From Chitinilyticum litopenaei DSM 21440 (GTDB taxonomy: Bacteria > Pseudomonadota > Gammaproteobacteria > Burkholderiales > Chitinibacteraceae), in assembly GCF_000428145.1 (NCBI RefSeq), contig NZ_ATZJ01000058.1, positions 1 through 16,916 of the forward strand: DNA of 16,916 bases, read 5' to 3'. Numbering within the stretch: position 1 is the stretch's first letter; every line of letters starts with the position of its first letter. Below are positions 7,275-14,130 of this stretch, one piece after another. The notes under the pieces are model-generated. The model made no database searches. It saw only the letters and a list, made by a program, of their open reading frames with translations, and was not told where the DNA came from. The translations under genes and the position numbers were made by a program.

Positions 7275-8297
7275 ATGACGACCGTTCCCCCCGCGCACCG
7301 CGCGCACATGCTGAAATCCCATGTTTATGCCGGTTTCGAGCCGGGGCCACGCGTGATCATGCTGGGCGCGGTGCACGGCAACGAGATTTGCGGCACGCAG
7401 GCCATCGAGCGCCTTCGTGCGGAGCTCGACGCCGGTGAACTGACCATCTTGCGCGGGCGGCTCACGCTGGTGCCGATCACCAATCCGCTGGCCTACGCCA
7501 GAGTGCAGCGCAACGGCGACCGCAACCTGAACCGCAATCTAGCTCCGGCCAATATCCCGCACGATTTCGAAGACCACATCGCCAATGTGCTCTGCCCGCT
7601 GCTGGCCGATCAGGATGTGCTGCTTGACCTGCACTCGACGACCAATCCGCCGGGCCAGCCCTTCATCATGCTCGGGCCGCAGAACAATACCGGCGAGCTG
7701 CTGCCCTTTGCCCGCGCGGCCGAAGAAGAGGCGCTGGCGCTGCGCCTGGGCCCCACGCGCATTGTCGAGGGCTGGCTGGATACCTACGCCGAGGGCGTGA
7801 AGACGCGGCTGGCCTATGCCGACGCCAGCCCGTCGCTGCGCGCACGCATGCTGAGTACCGATCCGAGCTATGGCGTGGGTACCACCGAATACACGCGCAA
7901 GCACGGCGGTTATGCGCTGACGCTGGAATGCGGTCAGCACGCCGATCCGCAGGCCCCCGAAGTGGCCTACCGCGCGATCCGCAACACGCTGGCGCATCTG
8001 GGCCTGATCGACGCGCCCGCACCAGCGGTGCAGGAGCAGTTCGAGCTGCTGAAGCTGTGCCAGGTGGTGGACCGCCTCGACGAGGGCGACCGCTTCGTGC
8101 GCGAGTGGGCGAGCTTTGACCATTTCCACGCCGGCGAGCTGATCGGCCAGCGCGCGGACGGCACGCCGGTGCTGGCGCCCGCCGACGGTTACATCGTCTT
8201 TCCCAGTCCGCTTGCCGTGCCGGGCAATGAATGGTTCTATTTCGCCCAGGCCAGCGAGCGGTGCGTGGACGGCTTGCGCGCCAGGGTCATGGGTTGA
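7275..8297 (+). CDS. Succinylglutamate desuccinylase/aspartoacylase-family metallohydrolase
   Basis: A 340-aa M14-type zinc carboxypeptidase-like hydrolase. Zinc ligands are visible as His34 and Glu37 in GAVHGNEICG, and His120 in LLDLHSTTNPP. The substrate-binding pattern DRNLNRN (82-88) and the probable catalytic Glu218 in YALTLECGQH are present. The C-terminal beta-barrel part (about 250-340) contains the typical PADGYIVFP. The family removes acyl groups from N-acyl amino acids (AstE, aspartoacylase), but no other arginine-degradation (ast) genes are here, so the substrate stays open. The start at ATG 7275 lacks a clear ribosome site; ATG 7308 is possible. Dispersed repeat copy B begins 1 bp after the stop. 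Confidence 0.85.
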   Translation: MTTVPPAHRAHMLKSHVYAGFEPGPRVIMLGAVHGNEICGTQAIERLRAELDAGELTILRGRLTLVPITNPLAYARVQRNGDRNLNRNLAPANIPHDFEDHIANVLCPLLADQDVLLDLHSTTNPPGQPFIMLGPQNNTGELLPFARAAEEEALALRLGPTRIVEGWLDTYAEGVKTRLAYADASPSLRARMLSTDPSYGVGTTEYTRKHGGYALTLECGQHADPQAPEVAYRAIRNTLAHLGLIDAPAPAVQEQFELLKLCQVVDRLDEGDRFVREWASFDHFHAGELIGQRADGTPVLAPADGYIVFPSPLAVPGNEWFYFAQASERCVDGLRARVMG

Positions 8298-8298
8298 T

Positions 8299-8347
8299 GG
8301 GTATTGGCCTGTAGCCTTTTTCTGGAAATGGCTGTGGGCACATACCC
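8299..8347. repeat. Dispersed imperfect palindrome, copy B
   Basis: It starts with GGGTATTGGCCTGTAGCC and ends with GGCTGTGGGCACATACCC around a TTTTTCTGGAAAT centre. GGGTAT/ATACCC, TGCC-like/GGCA and TAGCC/GGCTG arms pair. This is the copy with the best outer stem. It begins one base after the hydrolase stop and precedes a separate, perfect bidirectional terminator. Confidence 0.75.
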
Positions 8348-8359
8348 TGCATGAGGGGT

Positions 8360-8399
8360 GCGATAAAAAACCGGACTTGCAGGTCCGGTTTTTTATCGC
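8360..8399. terminator. Perfect bidirectional Rho-independent terminator
   Basis: The arms GCGATAAAAAACCGGAC (8360-8376) and GTCCGGTTTTTTATCGC (8383-8399) are exact reverse complements (17 bp) around the loop TTGCAG. A GC-rich stem followed by six T is present on both strands. It sits between the plus-strand hydrolase and the minus-strand small membrane protein, as expected for convergent genes. Confidence 0.92.
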
Positions 8400-8454
8400 C
8401 TATTGCCGGCCGTGTCCGGGAATCTGGCCCGGCACGGCGCCTTATGCATGCAGA

Positions 8455-8658
8455 CTAGTCAAACAGCTCCAGACCGTAGAGCAGCGAGAGAATCATCAGC
8501 AGCACATAGCTGCCGCTGATGGCGATCAGGATCTTGCTGGCGGTTTTCGGATTCTTGAAGAAGGAATCGGCAAAGGAATTGGCGACAAACAGCAGCGCCA
8601 GGCACACCAGCCAGCCGTAAGAGAGAAACCACTCGACAAGATCTTTCATGTTCCGCAT
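8455..8658 (-). CDS. Small membrane protein (67 aa)
   Basis: Unknown function. The protein has two hydrophobic segments, about 11-27 (YGWLVCLALLFVANSF) and 41-63 (ASKILIAISGSYVLLMILSL), joined by a short polar loop with SFFKNPKTAS. It is therefore probably a two-helix inner-membrane protein with both ends on the same side. Two ATG codons, 8658 and 8649, are possible; neither has a strong ribosome site. A hairpin GCGGTC/GACCGC (8670-8685) lies in the 5' leader. The gene ends 56 bp from the bidirectional terminator, which should close its transcript. It is separated from purK by 209 bp. Confidence 0.65.
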   Translation of the reverse strand: MRNMKDLVEWFLSYGWLVCLALLFVANSFADSFFKNPKTASKILIAISGSYVLLMILSLLYGLELFD

Positions 8659-8867
8659 ATCCGGGTGGGGCGGTCCGCAGACCGCACAAGTGCATAACTA
8701 TGCCTGAGCGCTGGCATTTTTAGCATTACCGCCATCACAGCGCCGGCTGAGTGCGACGCCGGCACAACACCCCGGCGCGCAGGACTCGTTCAGCATAGCG
8801 CGCCGCCATCGCCCGGCCGGATTTTTCTGCAAGGCCAGCCGGGCTGGCGGGCGACGACGGCGTACCG

Positions 8868-10046
8868 TCAGGCGCTGCGCTGGTTGCCCAGCGTTTCCAT
8901 GATGGCGCGCGCCTGCTCCAGCGCCTCGGTGGCATCGTCGGCGAGCACGTTGAAATGGCCCATCTTGCGGCCGATGCGCGCTTCCTTCTTGCCGTAGAGG
9001 TGCAGCTTGCTGTTGGGCGCCGTCATCAGGATTTCCCAGTTCGGCTCGCTGCCGTCCTCGCCCCACACGTCGCCGAGCAGGTTGACCATCGTCACCGGGC
9101 GCAGCAGGTCGGTCTTGCCCGGATACAGTCCGCACATCGCGCGCACCTGCTGCTCGAACTGGGTCGTCAGCGTGGCGTCGAGTGTGTAGTGGCCGGAGTT
9201 GTGCGGGCGCGGCGCCATTTCGTTGATGACCAGTTCGTCACCTTCGAGCACGAAGAATTCGACGGCCAGCACGCCGACGTAATCGAGTTTCTCCGCCAGC
9301 GTCATCGCCATGTCGCGCGCACGCGCGGTCACCGCGTCGGCAATGCGCGCCGGCACGATGGAGACATCGAGAATGCCGTTGGCGTGCTCGTTTTCGGCCG
9401 GCGGGAAGCTGACGACCTCACCCGCGCGCGTGCGCGTGACGATCACCGACACTTCGGATACCAGCGGCAGCATTTTTTCCAGCACACAGGGCTGGTGCTT
9501 CAGTTCGGAGAGGGCGTAGCGCACGTCCTCGACCGTTTTCACCCGCACCTGGCCCTTGCCGTCATAGCCCAGGCGCGCGGTTTTCAGGATGCCGGGCAGC
9601 CAGGGCGTCAGATCGTCGGGCAAGTCGCCGGCATTCAGCAAGGGCAGGAAAGGCGCGGTGGCCAGCCCGGCGTTGCGGATGAAGGTTTTTTCGGCAATGC
9701 GGTCCTGGGCGATGGCCACGCAGTCACCCGACGGCGAGACGCGCAGGCCCTGGGCGGCCAGCCAGCGCATCGAATCGGCGTTGACGTTCTCGAATTCGGT
9801 GGTGACCGCGGCACAGCTGTCGACCAGCTGCTGCAGCGCGGCCTGATCGGTGTAGGGTTTGCACAGGTGGACGTCGGCAAAGTCAGCCGCGGGGGCATGC
9901 GGATCGGGATCGAGCACCGTGACGCGATAACCCATGGTTCTGGCGGCCGTGGCGAACATGCGGCCGAGCTGGCCGCCGCCGAGTATGCCCAGCATGGCCG
10001 GCGGCAGGATGGGCGCACGGGCGCCGGAATTGGTGGAGTGTGTCAT
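8868..10046 (-). CDS. purK: N5-carboxyaminoimidazole ribonucleotide synthase PurK
   Basis: A 392-aa ATP-grasp enzyme of purine synthesis. It makes N5-CAIR from AIR, bicarbonate and ATP, and PurE then converts the product. Visible: the nucleotide-fold start MLGILGGGQLGRM (18-30), LGYDGKGQ of the ATP-grasp loop, FPPAENEHANGILD and the metal-binding region VINEMAPRPHNSGHYT. The length fits the family. The long upstream frame is not PurK: the start ATG at 10046 overlaps the stop of the 96-aa gene in ATGA, so translation is coupled. No sharp terminator is visible after the stop. The 209 bp up to the small membrane protein seem to hold only short hairpins. Confidence 0.95.
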   Translation of the reverse strand: MTHSTNSGARAPILPPAMLGILGGGQLGRMFATAARTMGYRVTVLDPDPHAPAADFADVHLCKPYTDQAALQQLVDSCAAVTTEFENVNADSMRWLAAQGLRVSPSGDCVAIAQDRIAEKTFIRNAGLATAPFLPLLNAGDLPDDLTPWLPGILKTARLGYDGKGQVRVKTVEDVRYALSELKHQPCVLEKMLPLVSEVSVIVTRTRAGEVVSFPPAENEHANGILDVSIVPARIADAVTARARDMAMTLAEKLDYVGVLAVEFFVLEGDELVINEMAPRPHNSGHYTLDATLTTQFEQQVRAMCGLYPGKTDLLRPVTMVNLLGDVWGEDGSEPNWEILMTAPNSKLHLYGKKEARIGRKMGHFNVLADDATEALEQARAIMETLGNQRSA

Positions 10047-10333
10047 TCGTCTTCCTCGTTCTGGCGCTGGCGCGCCTTGATCGCCTGGATGCTGGCGATG
10101 CCCCAGACGGCCCAGCCATGAATGGCCCCGGCGACCAGGCCAAGCGGCAGGGCATCCAGCGCGCCGGAGAGCCAGTCGCTGCTGCGGCCGGTGATGTGCT
10201 GCACGGCGCCAAACAGCGCCGCAAAGGTCAGCCCCCAGCCCAGCGCGCCCTTGAGCAGCAGCGTGCGCCAGAAGCCGCGCTCCAGCACGCGCTGCCATGG
10301 CGGGGCTTCCGGGCGGCTACCAGGCAGGGGCAT
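10043..10333 (-). CDS. Small membrane protein between purE and purK (96 aa)
   Basis: Unknown function. The middle contains two hydrophobic segments: about 26-47 (LLKGALGWGLTFAALFGAV) and 61-83 (LPLGLVAGAIHGWAVWGIASI). The tail is charged (KARQRQNEEDE). It lies 64 bp after purE and its TGA overlaps the purK ATG (ATGA), so it is part of the purE-purK operon and translationally coupled to purK. The ribosome site at ATG 10333 is not obvious. Its place in the operon hints at no specific purine role by itself. Confidence 0.75.
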   Translation of the reverse strand: MPLPGSRPEAPPWQRVLERGFWRTLLLKGALGWGLTFAALFGAVQHITGRSSDWLSGALDALPLGLVAGAIHGWAVWGIASIQAIKARQRQNEEDE

Positions 10334-10397
10334 GGTCAGCGTTTCGCAATGGCAGGCCGCTGCGCAGCCGGCGGATGGTCAGGCATGTGCGCCGGGC

Positions 10398-10886
10398 TTA
10401 CTCGACCTCGGGCAGGCTCATGGCCAGCACGGTCTGTTTCTGTGTTTCGCGGAATTCGCCCAGCTTGCTCGCCAGCCCGGCATTCTGGCTGGCCAGCATC
10501 GCCACGGCAAACAGCCCGGCGTTGGCCGCGCCGGCCTCGCCGATGGCGAAGGTGGCGACCGGAATGCCCTTGGGCATCTGCACGATGGAGAGCAGCGAAT
10601 CCTCGCCACGCAGGTATTTGCTGGGCACCGGCACGCCGAGTACCGGCACGGTGGTCTTGGCGGCCAGCATGCCCGGCAGGTGGGCCGCGCCGCCAGCGCC
10701 GGCGATGATGCAGGTTAGGCCACGCCCGGCGGCGGTTTCGGCATATTCGAACAGCAGATCCGGCGTGCGGTGCGCGGAAACCACGCGGCATTCGAATTCG
10801 ACACCAAACGCTTTCAGCTGTTTGGCCGCGTGCTGCATGACTTCCCAGTCACTGTTGCTGCCCATGACCACGCCCACTTGCACCAT
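10398..10886 (-). CDS. purE: N5-carboxyaminoimidazole ribonucleotide mutase PurE (class I)
   Basis: A 162-aa enzyme that rearranges N5-CAIR to CAIR in purine synthesis, normally as an octamer. Motifs: GSNSDW (9-14) binding the nucleotide phosphate, SAHRTP (37-42) with catalytic His39, and AGAGGAAHLPGM. Presence of purK downstream confirms the class I (two-step) route. Start at ATG 10886 has AAGGA about 9-13 bp upstream. An 8-bp inverted repeat lies 14 bp upstream of the start. First gene of the purE - membrane protein - purK operon. Confidence 0.96.
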   Translation of the reverse strand: MVQVGVVMGSNSDWEVMQHAAKQLKAFGVEFECRVVSAHRTPDLLFEYAETAAGRGLTCIIAGAGGAAHLPGMLAAKTTVPVLGVPVPSKYLRGEDSLLSIVQMPKGIPVATFAIGEAGAANAGLFAVAMLASQNAGLASKLGEFRETQKQTVLAMSLPEVE

Positions 10887-10899
10887 GGCGGTATTCCTT

Positions 10900-10921
10900 C
10901 GGTAAAACGCGGATTTTACCG
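10900..10921 (-). promoter_or_regulatory. purE: Palindrome and -10-like element just before purE
   Basis: CGGTAAAA (10900-10907) and TTTTACCG (10914-10921) are perfect inverted arms around CGCGGA. On the minus strand it reads CGGTAAAATCCGCG, in which TAAAAT resembles a -10 element. The palindrome may therefore be a purine-repressor-like operator overlapping the promoter, or a leader hairpin. It does not match the E. coli PurR box, so the regulator is unknown. Confidence 0.45.
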
Positions 10922-11006
10922 AAAAATCAGGGTATGTCAGCAGCGGATTGGGTGGGCGGCGGGGCGCAGTGTCGGCTTTTCACCAACTATCAGAATATAA
11001 TTATTG

Positions 11007-11113
11007 AGCAATATTCATTGGCTTGGGAGAATGCGGGCAAGGCGTAATGCCTTGTTTTGTTTCCATCCGATGATTGTGCAGCGCCAGCGAATCGCTTCCT
11101 GGCGCTGTTTTTT
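11007..11113 (+). ncRNA. Candidate small RNA 1 between purE and mocR
   Basis: TATAAT at 10996-11001 is a perfect -10 hexamer, though the -35 is poor. About 37 bp later comes hairpin CAAGGC/GCCTTG (11038-11054) followed by TTTTGTTT. Then comes a perfect 9-bp hairpin, CAGCGCCAG/CTGGCGCTG (11079-11107), followed by six T. No open reading frame ends here on the plus strand, and purE reads away from it. Promoter-like element plus terminator with no gene suggests a short RNA of about 107 nt. No known RNA family was recognised. Confidence 0.4.
11079..11113 (+). terminator. Rho-independent terminator of candidate small RNA 1
   Basis: Arms CAGCGCCAG (11079-11087) and CTGGCGCTG (11099-11107) pair perfectly around an 11-nt loop, and TTTTTT follows (11108-11113). 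Only the plus strand has the T run after the hairpin. Confidence 0.8.
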
Positions 11114-11210
11114 CAGGCGGATGATACATTGATTACCCGATTGCTAAGATTGGTAATTGAAATGTAAATAATTGTTATGAATTTGTATGAATTAAGAAAG
11201 TATATATTGG

Positions 11211-11332
11211 CTTTTGCCGGGGAGAGCGGTAGAATCGGCCCTGAAGAGTCAACAGGCGATAACCCGCAGCTCTGCTGCGTGACTTTTCATTCCTCCATCT
11301 TCCTGGCACCCGTACTCCGGGTGCCTTTTTTT
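11211..11332 (+). ncRNA. Candidate small RNA 2, antisense to the 3' end of mocR
   Basis: An A+T-rich stretch (11150-11210) with TATATT at 11203-11208 precedes an RNA-like sequence. Imperfect nested pairing is possible: AGAGCGG with CCGC...GCTCT, and inside it TCGGCCCTG with CAGGCGA. It closes with hairpin GGCACCC/GGGTGCC (11305-11325) and seven T. The last 46 nt overlap the mocR coding end on the opposite strand. No protein frame accounts for it and no known riboswitch was matched. The 5' end is a guess because no good -35 is seen. Confidence 0.35.
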
Positions 11333-12777
11333 GTGTCCAGTGCGGCGGCAAGCGTCGCAACCGCCTGGCGGATCTCGCTGTTCTGCAGCGCCGCATAGCC
11401 CAGCAGCCAGCCTTCCTGCCGCACTTCGTCCAGATGCAGCACCGACAGCGGCCGCAGCGTCAGGCCGGCGCGGCGCCCCGCGGCCGTCCAGGGCTGCTCG
11501 CAACCGGGCGGCACCGTGGCGGCAAATTGCAGGCCGGCGCCGGCATGCACCGGGCGCACCGCCGCGCCGAATGCCCGCCGCAACTCCTCCACCAGCAGGT
11601 CGCGACGGCTGCGATACAGCGTGCGCATCTGCCGCAGATGACTGGCAAAATGCCCGTTACGGATGAAATCGGCAGTGACTGCCTGCCAGAGCTGCGCGCT
11701 GTGGCCATCCAGCGCCGCGCGTGCCAGCACGAAAGGCTCGACCAGATCCGGTGGCACGACCAGATAAGCCAGGCGCAGCGAGGGAAACAGCACCTTGCTG
11801 AAGGTGCCAATGTAAAGCACCCGCCCGGCGCGATCCAGCCCCTGCAGGGCCGGCAGCGGGCGCTGGTCATACTGGTATTCGCCGTCGTAGTCATCTTCGA
11901 TGATCCAGCAGCCTTCCTGGCTGGCCAGCTCAAGCAGCGCCAGCCGCCGTGGCAGACTCATGCTGATGCCCATGGGGTATTGGTGTGAAGGCGTTGTATA
12001 GATTAGGTTTGGTCGACATGCGTCACTGGGTAATTGCTGCCAGCACAAACCTTCGGCATCCAGTGGCACGGGCACGGCATGCGCGCCGGCCGCCAGCATG
12101 GCATTGCGCGCGCCCAGGTAACCCGGATCTTCCAGCCAGACGGTAGCGCCGGGATCAAGCAACAGCTGGGCAATCAGTTGCAAGGCCTGCTGCGAGCTGC
12201 TGAGCACGACGATTTGCCCAGGCTCCGCCACCACGCCCCGCGACTGCGCCAGATACGCGGCGATGGCCGAGCGCAGGGCGGGCAAGCCCTGCGGATCGCC
12301 ATACAGGCCGAGCCGCTGCCCGTCGCGCTGCCAGTACTGCTGTGTCAGCTTTTGCCACAGCTTGTGCGGAAAGGCCTGCAGGTCGGGTTTGCCGGCGGCG
12401 AAGGGCAGTACCGTGGTGGCATCCGTGTGCGTGCCTGTTGCCACGATGGTCTGCCCGCGCCGTGACAAGGCCGGTGCCTGGCCGGCCCGCGGACTCTTTG
12501 CCGCCGGTGGCGTGCCGGCAACCGCCACAAAGGTGCCGGCCCCCGTTCTGCGCTGCAGATAGCCCTCGCTTTCCAGCCGGGCATACACGGCTTCCACCGT
12601 CGCGCGGGAAATTCCGAGATCGCCTGCCAGCTGGCGCGAGGCAGGCAGGCGGCTGCCCTGTGGCCAGTGTCCGCCCATCAGGGCCTGGCGCAGCGTGCGC
12701 GCCAGCTGATCCTGCAGGGTTTGTCCGTGCTGCGCGGCATCGGCGAACAGCGTGGGGAGCGCGGGGGCGAGCGGCAT
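11287..12777 (-). CDS. MocR-type transcription regulator (GntR HTH fused to aminotransferase-like domain)
   Basis: A 496-aa PLP-binding regulator. The winged helix-turn-helix domain (about 20-85) contains GSRLPASRQLAGDLGISRAT and YLQRRTGAGTFV. A linker leads to a type I aminotransferase-like domain (about 120-480) with LEDPGYLGARN, the PLP-ring-binding EDDYDGEY (294-301) and the PLP lysine Lys328 in GTFSKVLFPSLRLAYL. MocR proteins sense PLP or amino-acid-derived ligands and usually control a divergent neighbour. Here that is the rhodanese-GNAT pair, with direct repeats in the shared promoter. The last ~12 residues (GTRSTGARKMEE) are encoded by a terminator hairpin of the opposite strand and look like an extension beyond the family core. 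Confidence 0.92.
   Translation of the reverse strand: MPLAPALPTLFADAAQHGQTLQDQLARTLRQALMGGHWPQGSRLPASRQLAGDLGISRATVEAVYARLESEGYLQRRTGAGTFVAVAGTPPAAKSPRAGQAPALSRRGQTIVATGTHTDATTVLPFAAGKPDLQAFPHKLWQKLTQQYWQRDGQRLGLYGDPQGLPALRSAIAAYLAQSRGVVAEPGQIVVLSSSQQALQLIAQLLLDPGATVWLEDPGYLGARNAMLAAGAHAVPVPLDAEGLCWQQLPSDACRPNLIYTTPSHQYPMGISMSLPRRLALLELASQEGCWIIEDDYDGEYQYDQRPLPALQGLDRAGRVLYIGTFSKVLFPSLRLAYLVVPPDLVEPFVLARAALDGHSAQLWQAVTADFIRNGHFASHLRQMRTLYRSRRDLLVEELRRAFGAAVRPVHAGAGLQFAATVPPGCEQPWTAAGRRAGLTLRPLSVLHLDEVRQEGWLLGYAALQNSEIRQAVATLAAALDTKKGTRSTGARKMEE
11305..11332 (+). terminator. Rho-independent terminator converging on mocR
   Basis: GGCACCC (11305-11311) and GGGTGCC (11319-11325) pair perfectly around GTACTCC, followed by TTTTTTT (11326-11332) on the plus strand. 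It lies inside the last codons of mocR, so mocR itself reads it as an A7 run plus hairpin. Confidence 0.8.
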
Positions 12778-12796
12778 GGTGGCGGCCTGGGTAAAG

Positions 12797-12835
12797 TGGT
12801 CTGCCAGTATCGGGCAAATTGGTCTGCCTGGGCAG
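12797..12835. promoter_or_regulatory. Repeated operator-like site in the mocR/rhodanese intergenic region
   Basis: TGGTCTGCC occurs twice in direct orientation (12797-12805 and 12820-12828), 23 bp start to start, i.e. about two helix turns. The second copy runs into CTGCCTGGGCAG, an inverted repeat. Two direct repeats with an added inverted copy are the usual operator form of MocR/PdxR regulators. The site lies 20 bp before the mocR start and 55 bp before the rhodanese start, so it can control both genes. Confidence 0.65.
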
Positions 12836-12889
12836 TCCGTTTCGCCCTTACAGTGGTGGCGTCACCCACGATCACGCAAGGACACCGAC

Positions 12890-13330
12890 ATGACTTCCGC
12901 AGTGTGCGCCACCGGCCTGGCCGCTCCCGCCGAATCCGCCGCCTTTTTCCTTGACCAGCTGCGCTTTCGCACCGACTCGGCCGACCTGGCCCGCGATCTG
13001 GAAGCCGGCGTCGAGCGCGTCGTCGTCATCGACACGCGCAAGCCCGAGGCCTACGCCGACGCGCACATCCCCGGCGCGCTCAGCTTTCCGCACTGGCTGA
13101 TGAACGAGGCCAGCACCGCGCAGCTCGACCGCAGCAAGGTGTATGTCACCTACTGCGTCGGCATCGGCTGCAATGGTTCGACCTGGGGCGCGCTGAAGCT
13201 GGCGAGGCTGGGTTTCACCGTCAAGGAGCTGATCGGCGGCATCGCCTGCTGGTGCGACGAGGGCTTCCCGGTCGTTGCAGGGGCCGAGGCCGGCGTTTAC
13301 CGCGGCAATGGCATCACTTGTGCCTGCTGA
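12890..13330 (+). CDS. Rhodanese-like sulfurtransferase
   Basis: A 146-aa single-domain rhodanese. An extra N-terminal helical part (about 1-35) precedes VVVIDTRKPEAYADAHIPGA (44-63). The active loop is YCVGIGCNGS with catalytic Cys89, a second Cys94, and a typical end, LIGGIACWCDEGFPV. The loop differs from the common CxxGxR and matches the CxGxxCNG subgroup. Rhodaneses carry persulfide sulfur on the cysteine; the acceptor is unknown. Start at ATG 12890 has AAGGA 7-11 bp upstream; the longer frame has no support. The downstream GNAT gene starts 10 bp after the stop, so the two form an operon, probably regulated by the divergent MocR. Confidence 0.92.
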   Translation: MTSAVCATGLAAPAESAAFFLDQLRFRTDSADLARDLEAGVERVVVIDTRKPEAYADAHIPGALSFPHWLMNEASTAQLDRSKVYVTYCVGIGCNGSTWGALKLARLGFTVKELIGGIACWCDEGFPVVAGAEAGVYRGNGITCAC

Positions 13331-13340
13331 GGACGAGCCC

Positions 13341-14069
13341 ATGACACACGATGACTTTCGCGTGCCGCTGGGCGAGCCGCTGCCGGGCTGGCGGCCGCCG
13401 CCGTTTCCAGAACCCTGTGTACTGGAAGGCTGGGGTTGTCGCGTCGAGCCGCTGGACCCTGCCGTTCACCCCGCGCCGCTGTGGCGGGCGTTTGCCGGCG
13501 CCGACCCTGACCTTTGGGCCTATCTGACTTGCGGGCCCTTCGCCGACGAAAACGAGCTGGGCGCACATGTGCAGCAGATCGCCGCGCAGCGCGACCCGCA
13601 GTTCTACGCGATCTGCCCCGCCGACAAGCCGGGGCAGGCGCTGGGGCTGGCGAGCTATCTGCGCATCGCGCCGGAGGCCGGCAGCATCGAGGTCGGCTGG
13701 CTGGCGTTCAGTCCGCTGCTGTCGCGCACGCCACTCGCCACCGCCGCGATGGTGCTGCTGATGGAGCGCGCGTTCGCGCTGGGTTACCGGCGTTACGAGT
13801 GGAAATGCAATGTGCTGAACCGGCCCAGCCGGCGCGCGGCGCAGCGGCTGGGTTTTTCCTACGAGGGCGTGTTCCGCCAGGCCGCGGTCAACCGTGGCCG
13901 CAATCGCGACACGGCGTGGTATTCGGTGCTGGATGGCGAGTGGCCGGCGCTGCGCCAGGCGTATGCCACCTGGCTGGATGAGGCAAATTTCGATGCCGCA
14001 GGCCAACAGCGGCAGAGCCTGTCAGTGCTGACCGCTCCGCTGCTGGCCGCACGGGATGTGCTGGGTTGA
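13341..14069 (+). CDS. GNAT-family N-acetyltransferase (RimJ/RimL-like)
   Basis: A 242-aa acetyltransferase that uses acetyl-CoA. The N-terminal stretch contains PLDPAVHPAPLWRAF, then DPDLWAYLTCGPF. The core has ALGLASYLRIAPEAGSIEVGW (beta strands 4-5) and the acetyl-CoA-binding helix NRPSRRAAQRLGFSYEGVFR. RNRDTAWYSVLDGEWPALR near the end is typical of RimJ/RimL-like proteins. Substrate unknown. ATG 13341 follows GAGGA and lies 10 bp after the rhodanese stop; the pair is likely co-transcribed. The tail from about residue 220 is variable. Dispersed repeat copy C starts 14 bp after the stop. Confidence 0.9.
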   Translation: MTHDDFRVPLGEPLPGWRPPPFPEPCVLEGWGCRVEPLDPAVHPAPLWRAFAGADPDLWAYLTCGPFADENELGAHVQQIAAQRDPQFYAICPADKPGQALGLASYLRIAPEAGSIEVGWLAFSPLLSRTPLATAAMVLLMERAFALGYRRYEWKCNVLNRPSRRAAQRLGFSYEGVFRQAAVNRGRNRDTAWYSVLDGEWPALRQAYATWLDEANFDAAGQQRQSLSVLTAPLLAARDVLG

Positions 14070-14083
14070 GTGCTTGATTTATA

Positions 14084-14130
14084 GGGTATATGCCTGTAGG
14101 CCATTTTAGAAAATGGCTATGGCGATATGG
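14084..14130. repeat. Dispersed imperfect palindrome, copy C
   Basis: It starts GGGTATATGCCTGTAGGCC, with the centre ATTTTAGAAAAT, and continues GGCTATGGCGATATGG. TAGGCCATTTT pairs with AAAATGGCTA, giving the longest inner stem of the three copies. The CTA at 14117-14119 is the TAG stop of the convergent gene, exactly as in copy A with rarD. It therefore sits between two convergent genes and may end both transcripts. Confidence 0.75.

Noticed and set aside
8701..8721. ATGCC/GGCAT hairpin followed by TTTTTAG on the plus strand
   Set aside because: Only a 5-bp stem and no plus-strand gene or promoter before it. Likely chance.
8698..8796. 32-residue cysteine-containing minus-strand frame after purK
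   Set aside because: No ribosome site, no recognisable family, and it is the tail of a frame shadowing purK.
8955..10121. 388-codon plus-strand frame across purK
   Set aside because: Shadow of purK, whose ATP-grasp motifs are unambiguous on the minus strand.
11211..11290. Glycine-riboswitch-like or tRNA-like look of GGGGAGAGCGG...
   Set aside because: The conserved aptamer core and the T-arm GTTCGA are absent, and no suitable downstream gene exists on that strand.
11287..11335. A7 run plus hairpin near the mocR end as a -1 programmed frameshift site
   Set aside because: The same sequence is better explained as a plus-strand Rho-independent terminator. The -1 frame only adds a short tail ending at 11249 without domain content.
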